64,000 nucleotides of DNA. Source: Paraburkholderia sp041321145 (GTDB lineage Bacteria > Pseudomonadota > Gammaproteobacteria > Burkholderiales > Burkholderiaceae). The stretch lies in NCBI RefSeq assembly GCF_041321145.1, contig NZ_JBGGWA010000017.1:62001-126000 (forward strand), in the 5' to 3' direction. Below the pieces are notes generated by a model, which ran no database searches, was not told where the DNA came from, and worked only from the letters and a program-made list of their open reading frames with translations. Shown piece after piece: positions 15,607 through 24,580 of this stretch; position 1 is the first letter of the stretch, and the number at the start of each line of letters is the position of its first letter. The translations under genes were made by a program, and so were the position numbers.

Positions 15607-16888
15607 CGCGATACGGCTCCATGTAAATATCGCGATTCACCTTGATCATGAAGCGACGCTCACCGGGTCCGCTTGAGATGGTCGGCGGGATGTTCTTGTA
15701 ACGGTCCAGCACCGACTGGGCCGTTTGTGCTGCGACCTGTCCACCCGTGCTACCGACTTGGGTGACGCCGAGCGGGCCAGTCGTGCTTGACTCGTCACCG
15801 CCGTTGAACTTGCGCAGGAGAATCGCGGTGAGAAACGATGTCCCGAAAATCTTCAGGAAATGGTTGTTGACGTCCCCCGAGAATCCCGCAGCGCCATCGG
15901 CATCCGCGCCCTCACCACCAAAAAGAGGTACGTGTTTTCCGTTCGGCAGGCGCAGCTCAGTTGCAGCAACGAGGATGGTTTCCTGTCCCGGCTTGATATC
16001 CGAGCTGTAGGGCGCGGTAATCATCGCGCCTTTGGGAATCATCAGGCAGTCGCCCCGGATGCTGTCGTACACGTCCTTCTCGACCATGAGCGAAGCCGTT
16101 CCGGGGCGATCCGAATTCAACCCTTCAGCCCACAGCACCGGAATGTGGTGCGGCGGCGACAGTACACAGCCATGCGCCTGACCAACGAAGCCGGTGCGAG
16201 CGAAGTCCTGCCCGTTGCTCGACTGTGCAGCGACGTTTTTAATAAAGGCGGTGTCCTGGTCCTGTGTGCTCAGTCCGCCCGCGCGTCCCGGCTGCTGGCC
16301 AAGACCAGCAGTTGCCATTGCGGCTGCAGCCTGCGCATTGGCGGACCCCATTGCCGCCTGCTGCGCCGCGGCCTGCTGGGCGGCGATCTGTTGCGGCGTC
16401 AGGACGCCTGCCAGTTGACTGATTTGCTGCGGTTGCTGGTCCTTGACCTTCAGACCCGCCCGGAAAATCGGCGACGCATAGACGGAATCGGTATCCGCCT
16501 GCGTCTTCAATTCGCGCACCCGCTGGTCGGCTACAAAGCTGTCCGCATTAAGACCTGGCGTCGCGGACGGCGTCGACGTCGCGTTCGGTGCCGCAGCAGC
16601 GCGTGCTTCTGAGGCGGCGATGCGGCGTGCCGCCGACTGCTGATCCTCGATGATCTTGTCAACGTCCTGCGTGCTGTTGGACTTGTCGACGACCTCGGCG
16701 GCCCTGGCCTTTTTCTGCAGCTGCGCTTCTTCTTCGAGCTTTGCGCCTTCCTTGACCTGGTAGTAGAAGCCGAGCGCTGCAATAACTACGGCCGCCACGA
16801 CACCCGCGCTGATGAGCGCGTTACGCGGCGATTTACCTTTGACGATCGCGGCCTGATCGCTGGTCGGTTGGTTGTTCGGCTGAGCCAT
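15599..16888 (-). CDS. virB10: VirB10/TrbI-like type IV secretion core protein
   Basis: The 429-residue protein has a short cytoplasmic N-terminus, one transmembrane helix near residues 24-43, a charged and Gln/Ala-rich periplasmic linker, and a C-terminal TrbI domain: GCVLSPPHHIPVLWAEGLNSD, then DCLMIPKGAMITAPYSS, RLPNGKHVPLFG, and FLKIFGTSFLTAILL near the outer-membrane helix. VirB10 spans both membranes and relays energy to the outer channel. It follows virB9 by 11 bases. Confidence 0.92.
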   Translation of the reverse strand: MAQPNNQPTSDQAAIVKGKSPRNALISAGVVAAVVIAALGFYYQVKEGAKLEEEAQLQKKARAAEVVDKSNSTQDVDKIIEDQQSAARRIAASEARAAAAPNATSTPSATPGLNADSFVADQRVRELKTQADTDSVYASPIFRAGLKVKDQQPQQISQLAGVLTPQQIAAQQAAAQQAAMGSANAQAAAAMATAGLGQQPGRAGGLSTQDQDTAFIKNVAAQSSNGQDFARTGFVGQAHGCVLSPPHHIPVLWAEGLNSDRPGTASLMVEKDVYDSIRGDCLMIPKGAMITAPYSSDIKPGQETILVAATELRLPNGKHVPLFGGEGADADGAAGFSGDVNNHFLKIFGTSFLTAILLRKFNGGDESSTTGPLGVTQVGSTGGQVAAQTAQSVLDRYKNIPPTISSGPGERRFMIKVNRDIYMEPYRGD

Positions 16889-16899
16889 GATGCGTGCGC

Positions 16900-17781
16900 T
16901 CAGAAACCGAACAGACCGGGACGGCCGCGCGTGATGGTGACCTCGTCGTCAGCCGCGCGCAGTACGATCTTGCTGGCCATTTCCTGCACCACGATGTATT
17001 GCCCACGACGGATGAAGTTCGGCGTGACGGTGTCACCGTGATCTTTCACGATCGGCACGGCAAAGGGCGCATCTGCTGGCAGACGCAGCCAAACCGACTT
17101 GCCGTCGTCGAAAACTGTCTCGGGCTTGAACGGCGCCGAGCCCTTCACCGTGTAGTCGAAATTGAGCTTGTCGGGCGATACGCCGATTGGTCCCGAGTCA
17201 GTCGGCGACGGGCCGCCCTCGCCTGTGTCGCCACCCGCACCGGAGCGATCCTCGCGCGCCCGGACCTTCGCCATCAGCGCTCCAGGATAGTTAAACCGCA
17301 CGGTCTGGTAGAACAGCCCACCTATCGGCGACGAGACGAGCGTCATGTCGTACTCGCGCTGGTTGGTCGTCAGGTGCAGCGTGTTGACGAGACCCGGCTT
17401 GATCGGCTTGATGAAGATGTGGTTCGCACCATCGGTATCGACCATCCACTGGATCGAGTCGCCGAGCGCGGGCTCCGTCGCCAGCGCCTCGCCACGCGCG
17501 AGTTCGATGGTCGTGGTTTTGAGCGGTGCCGTCATGACCCGGTAGATCTGGTCACGGCTGTACGCGAATACAGCCATACGGGCGTCGCCTGGCATCGTGA
17601 TCGGATCAGTGCCGGCGTTGTACGGATTGACCGGACTCATCGGATCGCTGATCGCGCTCGCCAGATCGAACGAAGCAGCCGACACGGGCGCGCCCTTCTT
17701 CGCGGCAACTGCAGGCTGACAGGCGGCGACGCACGCGATGGCGGCCACCCACAGGGCGAACATGCGGGAGTCGATCATCAT
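16900..17781 (-). CDS. virB9: VirB9/TrbG-like type IV secretion core protein
   Basis: A 293-residue periplasmic protein with signal peptide (ends QPAVA), an N-terminal beta domain (MAVFAYSRDQIYRVMTAPLKTT), and a C-terminal VirB9 domain recognisable from LNFDYTVKG, VFDDGKSVWLRLP, PNFIRRGQYIVVQE and DEVTITRG. Pairs with VirB10 and, classically, VirB7. The ATG overlaps the virB8 stop by 4 bases. No separate VirB7-like lipoprotein is seen next to it. Confidence 0.92.
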   Translation of the reverse strand: MMIDSRMFALWVAAIACVAACQPAVAAKKGAPVSAASFDLASAISDPMSPVNPYNAGTDPITMPGDARMAVFAYSRDQIYRVMTAPLKTTTIELARGEALATEPALGDSIQWMVDTDGANHIFIKPIKPGLVNTLHLTTNQREYDMTLVSSPIGGLFYQTVRFNYPGALMAKVRAREDRSGAGGDTGEGGPSPTDSGPIGVSPDKLNFDYTVKGSAPFKPETVFDDGKSVWLRLPADAPFAVPIVKDHGDTVTPNFIRRGQYIVVQEMASKIVLRAADDEVTITRGRPGLFGF

Positions 17782-18479
17782 TGGGTCTTCTGGATGGAGA
17801 ACAGCGGGTAGAAGAGGCCGAACGGGTTCGCGCCGAGTGCGTCTTCGGAGGCCGGGGGAACAATCTGGTACCGGAACGTCAGTGCGTATTTCTGCACCAC
17901 CGGTTTGTCTGTAGGCGACTGCGTGGTGATCGTCGAGAACTCCACAACGGCAGTCGAATCCTCGAGCAGGGCAACGTTGGTCACCTTCGGCTCACGGACC
18001 AGCTTTGGATTAAGCGTGATCGCCTGAAACGGCGCGTCGGCCTTGACCCAGTCGCCGAACTGGTTGCGCGCGTTCCCAACCATCATGCCCTTGACGCCGT
18101 TGATATTCCGGGCCATGCGCGACTTCTGGATGTCATCGGTCAGCACGGGCTCAATCGTGAACCAGCGGTCGACGGTTTCGCGCAGAGCAGTGCGAATCGC
18201 CTGGTCATCGGGCTTGTAGGCAGTCAATTGGGTTACGACGGGATGCCCGTTCGCGTCAGATGACACGCCATATGACTTGACCTCTGAGGGAGGAGGATTG
18301 CGCGTGTACACCGCCCCGCCGGCGATAAACGCCAGGATGAAGCAGAAGGTTTTCCAGTGGTTCGCCTCGACGCGCAGACGAGCGCCGTTATCGAAGATGA
18401 TCTTTTCGGGATCTTCTTCGGAATAGCCGCCTGGGGCGACAGCAAGGGCAATCTGCTTTTTGCTTCTGAAAAGACGCAT
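17778..18479 (-). CDS. virB8: VirB8-like type IV secretion inner-membrane protein
   Basis: A 233-residue bitopic protein, first gene of the 15-gene operon. One membrane helix lies near residues 43-60 (FCFILAFIAGGAVY), preceded by a cytoplasmic tail. The periplasmic part has a VirB8/TrbF NTF2-like pattern: ETVDRWFTIEPVLTD, then VALLEDSTAVVEFSTIT and KYALTFRYQIVPP. It nucleates assembly of T4SS inner-membrane parts. Confidence 0.82.
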   Translation of the reverse strand: MRLFRSKKQIALAVAPGGYSEEDPEKIIFDNGARLRVEANHWKTFCFILAFIAGGAVYTRNPPPSEVKSYGVSSDANGHPVVTQLTAYKPDDQAIRTALRETVDRWFTIEPVLTDDIQKSRMARNINGVKGMMVGNARNQFGDWVKADAPFQAITLNPKLVREPKVTNVALLEDSTAVVEFSTITTQSPTDKPVVQKYALTFRYQIVPPASEDALGANPFGLFYPLFSIQKTQ

Positions 18480-18604
18480 GATGGTTAATCCAATTGGGCC
18501 GACTCAATTGAATCAGCCCGCATGGGAAGCCAGTCACGCAAAAGGACCGTGATTTTTGGGTGCTTTTCGGGCGGGGCGGTCTCCGCCCACAAAGCGCGAC
18601 TAGT

Positions 18605-18622
18605 CCGTCAACCGGTTGACGG
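18605..18622. promoter_or_regulatory. 18-bp perfect palindrome, copy 1 (candidate operator)
   Basis: CCGTCAACCGGTTGACGG is perfectly self-complementary and recurs identically at 18787. This copy is 126 bases upstream of the virB8 start, where an operator for the pilus/secretion operon would be expected. The binding protein is unknown. Confidence 0.65.
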
Positions 18623-18786
18623 GCTTAAGGTGAAATGACGCTAAAAAACATGCAGCTTTTGAGATTAGAAGAGGCCGGAATCCAAGTACCATGCGTGCCG
18701 CGCTGTTTCACATGTTTCACACTTTTTCTGTCGAGCGCCCGAAGCATTTTTTTTGTTTAGATTCAGCCGCTTGCAGATCTTTTAGA

Positions 18787-18804
18787 CCGTCAACCGGTTG
18801 ACGG
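18787..18804. promoter_or_regulatory. 18-bp perfect palindrome, copy 2 (candidate operator)
   Basis: Identical to the palindrome at 18605, 182 bases away, in the non-coding region between the operon and the truncated IS66 remnant. The spacing could allow looping between two bound dimers. Confidence 0.6.
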
Positions 18805-18823
18805 TGTTGTTGCAGAAAAATGA

Positions 18824-18910
18824 GTTCATGCGGGCAGATCCGATCAGGCTGTACATCACGGCTGCACGTTCTCCGCCTGAGTCCGCACCGGCAAATAAAA
18901 AGTTTTTGCG
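18824..18910 (-). pseudogene. C-terminal fragment of IS66 TnpC, detached by the RIT element
   Basis: Read on the minus strand, codons at 18910-18824 give RKNFLFAGADSGGERAAVMY and then SLIGSARMN, the conserved C-terminal region of IS66-family TnpC. The rest of tnpC lies beyond the RIT element, ending at 22410. After the SARMN codons the similarity stops, so this IS66 copy is also truncated at this end. Confidence 0.75.
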
Positions 18911-18937
18911 ACAATGCAATTATGTGCATTGTCGCAA
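18906..18937. repeat. perfect 13-bp stem beside the left RIT end
   Basis: TTGCGACAATGCA at 18906-18918 and its exact complement at 18925-18937 are separated by six bases (ATTATG). The hairpin sits exactly at the junction of the tnpC fragment and the RIT terminal repeat. No equivalent is seen outside the right end. Confidence 0.7.
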
Positions 18938-18959
18938 TAATGCGCAGCCAGAAATTATG
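18937..18959 (+). repeat. RIT left terminal inverted repeat
   Basis: 23 bases, exact reverse complement of 22387-22409. Confidence 0.88.
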
Positions 18960-19088
18960 CGGAGTTTGCATGGTACGGCTCGTCACGGGCGTCAGTGCGA
19001 CGCGCCTTGCATGGATCGTTGGGTAGCAGCAAGCTACACATAAAAAGTGCTTTCCTGTTTGGGTTGTAACCCATTCAGGAGAAACATC

Positions 19089-20348
19089 ATGATCGGCTTG
19101 GTTCCTCTACGACCGCAGCCTCAGGCGTGGTTATGGCGCAACGTCCTTTCTCCTTTCGCGGAGCGCTACTGCGAATATCTCGTTGAGGCCGGCTACGCGG
19201 CTTGCACCGTCAGCCGTTACGTGAGGTGCGTCGCGCACTTTGCGTACTGGCTCACAACACGCCGCATAGCCATAGCTCGCGTCGACAATCGACTTGCCTG
19301 CGGCTTCGTGAATGACCATTTGCCTCGATGCACCTGCCCCGATCCGATTCCGAGATGTCGGACAGACGTCAGCGCGGCACTTCAGCATTTGCTGGTCGTC
19401 CTGGGCGCGTGCGCTGTCCCCCGGTATCTTTGGGCAGAACCGGATTCGGTACAACAGGAGGTGTGTCGTTTCACTGAGTACCTCAAGGACGTTTGCGGCC
19501 TTGCCGAGTGCACGCGATATCAGCGTGGTCGAATCATTCGCGATTTCTTGCATCAACGCTTTGGTCGCGGACCCATCGACATGGAGCGGCTAACGATTCG
19601 GGATGTCCGTCGATTCGTGACACGTTACCCTGACGGGTGCAAAGCCGGAACAGCACACGTAGCGGGCATAACGTTGCGCAGTTATCTGCGATTCAGGAGC
19701 ATGCAATATAACGAGCAGGTCGCAGAGTTGATCGCGGCGGTGCCGAACGTAGCAGGATGGAGGTTGGCGGCATTACCCCAAACGCTTTCGGACGCAGCGA
19801 TCGGACAGCTCCTGAATTCCTTCGATCATGAAACGGCGGCCGACTTGCGTGATTACGCAATGGTACGTTGTCTGGCAGATATTGGACTGCGTGCTGCGGA
19901 AGTCGTGCAAATACAGCTCGACGATTTAAACTGGCGCGATGGCACGCTGCAAATCCGTCGCACCAAATCGCGACGGGGCTACGTCATTCCGTTGCCGGAG
20001 CCAACAGGTCATGCGATCGCCGACTATATCCGGTTAGCCCGAAGAACAACGACGACCTCCCGCGCCGTCTTTGTACGGCACTACGGGCCTGCCGACCTTC
20101 CGTTGGGAACCGGGCGTGTCCATCAGGCAGTGCATGCCGCATATGTTCGCTGCGGCTGGACTGAACAATCTGGAACTCATCTTCTGAGGCACAGCGTGGC
20201 CCGACGGCTGCTTCGTTCCGGCTCGTCGTTGAAGGAAGTGGCTGACGTACTGCGCCATCAAAGCATCGACACCACCGCGATTTACACGAAGATCGACCTG
20301 CAAAGCATGGAGGCTGTCGCGCTCCCCTGGCCGGGGAGCAAATCATGA
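19089..20348 (+). CDS. ritA: RIT recombinase A (tyrosine recombinase)
   Basis: A 419-residue tyrosine recombinase. The ATG at 19089 follows an AGGAG site; an upstream in-frame ATG at 19047 lacks one. Catalytic features: Arg in IGLRAAEV, H-L-L-R in GTHLLRHSVA, and the final LRHQSIDTTAIYTK carrying the second His/Trp position and the Tyr nucleophile. It is the only intact recombinase of the trio. Its stop overlaps the next gene's ATG by 4 bases, as in other RIT elements. Confidence 0.9.
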   Translation: MIGLVPLRPQPQAWLWRNVLSPFAERYCEYLVEAGYAACTVSRYVRCVAHFAYWLTTRRIAIARVDNRLACGFVNDHLPRCTCPDPIPRCRTDVSAALQHLLVVLGACAVPRYLWAEPDSVQQEVCRFTEYLKDVCGLAECTRYQRGRIIRDFLHQRFGRGPIDMERLTIRDVRRFVTRYPDGCKAGTAHVAGITLRSYLRFRSMQYNEQVAELIAAVPNVAGWRLAALPQTLSDAAIGQLLNSFDHETAADLRDYAMVRCLADIGLRAAEVVQIQLDDLNWRDGTLQIRRTKSRRGYVIPLPEPTGHAIADYIRLARRTTTTSRAVFVRHYGPADLPLGTGRVHQAVHAAYVRCGWTEQSGTHLLRHSVARRLLRSGSSLKEVADVLRHQSIDTTAIYTKIDLQSMEAVALPWPGSKS

Positions 20349-21305
20349 AACGCTCCGTCAACTCGGCTGACACTATGGTATCGCTGGCGCAAGCATATCT
20401 CGCAGAACGACGCTGTCTTGGCTTCGACCTCAAGATCTCTGGGCACGTATTGATGAACTTTGCCCGCTTCGCGGACGCGCTGGGGCAGCGTGGTCCGATC
20501 ACGGAAGATCTGACTCTTACCTGGGCGCACTCGACACCGAGCGAAAGGGCCATTACATGGGCGCGTCGGATCGAGGTAATCCGCCCCTTCGCGAAGTATC
20601 TCAAGCAGTTCTATCCCGATACAGTTGTTCCGCGACGCGACCTGTGCGGGCGGGCCCATCGTCGTCTGGCGCCGCACATTTACACGGAGCAGGAACTCGG
20701 CGAACTCCTCACGGCGTCGGTGGCAATGTTACCCGTCGGTTCGATCAGACGCTTACATATGAAGCGCTGTTTGGATTGATTGCCGCAACCGGCTTGCGTA
20801 TCTCGGAAGCCATCAATCTCTCTCGAGATGACGTGAATCTTGCAGAGGGCACGCTTACGGTGCGTGAGACGAAGTTTCACAAATCGCGCGTTATTCCGAT
20901 GCATCCTACCGTAACTCTGTCCATGAAGCGTTACGCTACTCGCCGTGCGCTGGTCGTCGCCGCAGAGCCGTGCGTTTCGTTCTTTGTGAATCTTGATGGC
21001 AGGAAGTTGCAGGCCCGAACGGTGCATTGGGTGTTCGGTCGGCTTCGCGAGCAACTCGGGTGGACTTCTCGGGGTGACCACGCGTTGCCCCGAATCCATG
21101 ATCTTCGCCACACGTTTGTGTGCCGGTGCATTCTCAAGTGTATCGGGACGGCGTAAACGTCGACAACCGGATGATTGCGCTGTCGACATATTTGGGGCAC
21201 GTGAAGCCGAGCGATACCTACTGGTATCTGACTGCGGTTCCCGATCTCATGGAAATCGTGAGTCAGAAATTTGCGTGCTTTGCTGAAGGGGTACGTCATG
21301 ACTAA
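20345..21305 (+). pseudogene. ritB: RIT recombinase B, two frameshifts
   Basis: The reading starts at 20345 (MKRSVNSADTM), shifts frame near 20755 (from ...VGSIR to LTYEALFGLIAATGLR), and shifts again near 21148 (from ...CILK to YRDGVNVDN). Each shift is explained by one missing base in a short C or G run. Combined, the product has the catalytic Arg (ATGLRISEA), HDLRHTF, and a C-terminal LGHVKPSDTYWYL with the Tyr. Either the gene is dead or the consensus has homopolymer errors. Confidence 0.82.
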
Positions 21306-22304
21306 AACCTGCCTGGCTCCTTCCTTCGCGACGCTCCTGCAGGACTTCTTCGTCGAACGGTTGATGCAGCAACGCGCGGTGAGCCCGGAGACGATATCGA
21401 GCTATCGCGATTCGTTTCGTCTGTTTCTTCAGTTCGCATCGGATCGCCTCGGGAGGTGCCCAACTGATCTGACGCTGTCGGACATGGATGCGCCTCTGAT
21501 CCTGGCGTTTCTGCGACACCTCGAAGTTGAGCGGCGCAACAGCACGCGGACCCGCAACGTTCGACTCGCAGCGTTGCGCTCGTTCCTGAAGTACGCAGCA
21601 CACCGTGACGTCGCGTCGTTGGCCGTTATACAGCGTGCACTCTCCGTGCCGATGAAGCGTTGCGATAAACCTATGGTCGGATTCCTGTCACGCGAAGAGA
21701 TTCAGCAACTGTTGACGGCGCCTGACCCGGACACTTGGGCGGGTCAACGCGACAGGGTTTTGCTGGCAACGATGTATAACACGGGGGCGCGCGTCTCGGA
21801 GATCCTGGCACTACGCGTCAGTGATGTCGTCCTGGGTACATCACCCTTCGTTCATATTCTTGGCAAAGGACGCAAGGAACGAACGGTGCCTTTATGGCGA
21901 TCCACGGCAAGGCTCATCAGGGGTGGTTGCCGCAGATCCAGGATGCATCAAGTCAGAGGCTCTTTCCAAATCGATCGGGAAACGCGATGACACGCTCCAA
22001 TGTCGCCGATCGGATGAGAATTGCCGTATCGCGCGCGAAGGACCAATGTCCGCAACTCGCCAAGCGACGTGTTTCTCCGCACCTGGTTAGACACGCGACT
22101 GCCATGCATCTACTTCAATCAGGGGTCGACCTGTCGGTCATCGCCTTGTGGCTGGGACACGAAAGCCCGTCGACAACACGTGGCTATATGGAAGCTGATC
22201 TGACAATGAAGGAGCGAGCGTTGAACAGGATTCAGCCGCCGCAAGTAAAGAATCGTCGATATCGACCACCGGACCGCATCCTTCAGTTCCTGGAGTCGTT
22301 GTAA
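21298..22304 (+). pseudogene. ritC: RIT recombinase C, one frameshift
   Basis: Starts at 21298, overlapping the end of ritB. The frame breaks near 21922-21926 in a G run: ...TARLIRG should continue as WLPQIQDASSQ, found in the next frame. The combined product has Arg in NTGARVSEIL, HLVRHATA, and LGHESPSTTRGYM with the nucleophile Tyr, typical of XerC/D-like recombinases. One lost G explains the break. Confidence 0.82.
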
Positions 22305-22386
22305 TTATGCGTAGCTCGCCGAACCGCGAATCCTTGCGGATCGCTTCGGCGACTCGCATGGCACTATTCGACAGTGACGGACTCAA

Positions 22387-22409
22387 CATAATTTCTGGCT
22401 GCGCATTAT
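22387..22409 (-). repeat. RIT right terminal inverted repeat
   Basis: 23 bases, exact reverse complement of 18937-18959. Lies 82 bases after the ritC stop and abuts IS66 tnpC sequence. Confidence 0.88.
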
Positions 22410-23776
22410 GTCTTCCGATTGCCACGCCGCGCAACGCGCGCTCGGCAATCAGATTGTCAATCTCGGCCTGACGTCGCTGCAGTAATAGACCAGTGCAGGC
22501 CAGCGATTCAACGAATACTGGATCGCTTTGGTGGTGTCCGATTTCGCGGAGAGTGTGAGAAGCGTCGTCTCGAACCACCGTTTCATGTCATCAAGCAGCG
22601 GCACAGCCTTCTCCTGACGAACGCGCCGACGTTCTTCAGGCGGCTTGCCACGAATGTGCTCTTCGATGCGATAGAGTGCGCCGATGCGCTCGAGTGCTTC
22701 GCTGGTGATCGGTGATGCCCGAACAGCATGCAGATCATGTAGCTTTCGACGTGCATGCGCCATGCACGCTGCTTCGCGAATCTGACCGCCGAGGTACAGA
22801 TCTGCTTAACCGGCGAACGCATCTGCCTGCAGTACGCCGGTGAAGTTGGCAAGGTGACGTTGTGGATGTTCGCCGCGACGATCCGGTGCATAGGCAAACC
22901 AGACGGCCGGCGCTTCGTCCGAACCACTGGGTCGATCATCGCGCACATACACCCAGAGCCGGCCGTCTTCGTCCTGCCATTGCCCGGCGCGAGCACCGGC
23001 AGCGGGGTGTCGTCGGCGTGAACCTTGGTGCCACCAAGCGCGTGGCGGCGCACCGCGTCGACCAGAGGGTTGAGCAGCCATGTCAGACTGCCCAGCCAGT
23101 GGCCCATGGTGCCCGCTTCGATCTCGACGCCGTCGCGCGCGTACATGACGGACTGGCGATAGAACGGGATATGGTACGCGAACTTCGATGTCGTGATGTG
23201 GGCGAGCAAAGCTGGACCGGGCAGGCCGCGATCGATGGGCCGGCTCGGCGCAGCGGCTTGCACGATACAGTCGCAGCAAGAACAGGCGAATTTGGGACGG
23301 CGATGACGGATGACGCGGAAGTGCGCGCGCACGTATTCAAGCTGCTCGGATACGTCTTCGCCCAGCGGTTTGAGTATGCCACCGCATTCCGGTCAGTCTT
23401 CCTCGATGGGTCGATGCACACGCTCTTCGCGTTCGAAGTGATCGGGCAGCGGTTTGCGACAGGCGCTCTCGCGGCGTTGTCGCGCCTTCTTCGAATCAGC
23501 CTAGGCGGCCGCACCTTCATCGGCCTGCAGGTCCTCAAGTCGCAGTTCGAGCTGCTCGATCTGACGCTCCACCTTCTCAGACTTGCGACCGAACTGCATG
23601 CGGCGCAGCTTCGCAATCGTCAGCTTCAGATGTTCGATCTCGATTACGCGGGAGCTGAGTTGGTCCTCCAACTCGACGACCCGCTGCGCGTTTGCATGAG
23701 CTGACGCCGCATGCGCGCGCACCAGCGCCTTGAGCGCATCAATGTCGTCGGGCAGGTCAGAATCAGTCAGATCCAT
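22410..23776 (-). pseudogene. IS66-family transposase TnpC, degraded
   Basis: Begins at 23776 with the TnpC coiled-coil opening (residues about 15-90, with RRMQFGRKSEK). Two in-frame nonsense codons follow (TAG after EGAAA; TGA replacing an expected Cys in HRPIEED-PECGG). Further on, the DDE region is readable (GTKVHADDTPLPVLAPG), then the frame shifts near 22860 and again lower down to MAHARRKLHDLHAVRAS. The gene is cut at 22410 by the RIT right end; its C-terminal codons lie at 18910-18824. Substitutions and indels together point to true decay. Confidence 0.85.
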
Positions 23777-23828
23777 CGTGACAGTTTACGACTGTCTGCC
23801 GCACGTAAAGGCACGCGGTAACAGACGT

Positions 23829-24176
23829 TTACAAAGCACTGCGCGGGCGTGCCGCTTCGACTGGTTGTCGCCAGTCAAACCCTTCGAGCAGGAGCGAGAG
23901 TTGAGCGGTGGTCAACGCCACGACGCCGGCGTCGGCGCGGGGCCATGCAAAACGCCCTTTCTCAAGACGCTTCGCAAATAAACATAGGCCGCCATCGCTC
24001 CAGTACAACGCCTTCAGCAGATCACCACGGCGGCCCCTGAAGATAAAACATGGACGCCGTATGGATCCTTCTCAAGCACCATCTGTACCTTCGCCGCCAA
24101 GGGAATTGAAGCCGGAGCGCACGTCAGTGACGCCGGCAGCGATCCAGATCCGTGTGTTTGCAGGCGGCCCGATCAT
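23829..24176 (-). pseudogene. IS66-family TnpB, two compensating frameshifts
   Basis: ATG at 24176 overlaps the tnpA stop, as usual in IS66. The first 29 residues read correctly (IWIAAGVTDVRSGFNSL); an extra base follows near 24108, and a lost base near 24045 restores the frame, after which FRGRRGDLLKALYW to the stop at 23829 matches TnpB. The short stretch between the two indels is out of frame with an early stop, so the product is broken. Confidence 0.75.
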
Positions 24177-24580
24177 CGCAGAATCCGCTCGAGGACCAGG
24201 CACAATATCGTCGTGTCGGGCACGCCTTCTATCCGGACCGATGTATTGCCATGCTGAAGCTGAATGCTGCCCTTTGCTGCCTCCCGAGGCGCCGGTGCGT
24301 TCGTCGTCTCCGGAGCACGGGCCGCCGGTCGATCAGACCGTACATCGACAACGACGGGCAACATGGTCTCCGTCTGCGCATCTTCGATCAACAGACCCTG
24401 AGCGTACAGTTTGCGCCAGGCCCACACCTGATTGGCGTTGATGTTATTGTCGCGAGCGACCCATGCGACCGACGCGCCGGGTTCAAACGTCTGCTCGAGG
24501 ACCGATCGTTTCCATTCCAATGGATACCGTCGGTTCTGGCGCTTGGCAGGTAACTCGACTGTCTGAGGCACTGTGTCCAT
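24173..24580 (-). CDS. IS66-family TnpA
   Basis: A 135-residue protein if started at 24580 (MDTVPQTVELPAKR); an upstream in-frame Met at 24637 also exists. Contains the IS66 OrfA/HTH region: RRYPLEWKRSVLEQTFEPGA, then VARDNNINANQVWAWRKLY. It overlaps tnpB by 4 bases. The only IS66 gene here without a visible lesion. Confidence 0.8.
   Translation of the reverse strand: MDTVPQTVELPAKRQNRRYPLEWKRSVLEQTFEPGASVAWVARDNNINANQVWAWRKLYAQGLLIEDAQTETMLPVVVDVRSDRPAARAPETTNAPAPREAAKGSIQLQHGNTSVRIEGVPDTTILCLVLERILR

Larger units (their letters stand above)
18937..22409 (+). mobile_element. RIT element (three tandem tyrosine recombinases)
   Basis: Three consecutive, overlapping tyrosine-recombinase genes of different subtypes are flanked by a 23-bp perfect terminal inverted repeat: 18937-18959 and 22387-22409, core GCGCAGCCAGAAATTATG. 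This is the architecture of RIT (recombinase in trio) elements. It is inserted in the tnpC gene of an IS66-family element: codons for GVAIGR stop at the right end and codons for RKNFLF resume beyond the left end. The second and third recombinase genes carry frameshifts, so this copy is probably immobile. Confidence 0.85.

Noticed and set aside
16894..17811. Plus-strand open frame of 305 codons opposite virB9
   Set aside because: Shadow of virB9; composition is typical of reverse-strand reading in GC-rich DNA.
18935..22410. RIT recombinases as the plasmid's resolution system
   Set aside because: The three-gene order, 23-bp terminal inverted repeats and insertion in tnpC identify a mobile element, and two of the genes are frameshifted.
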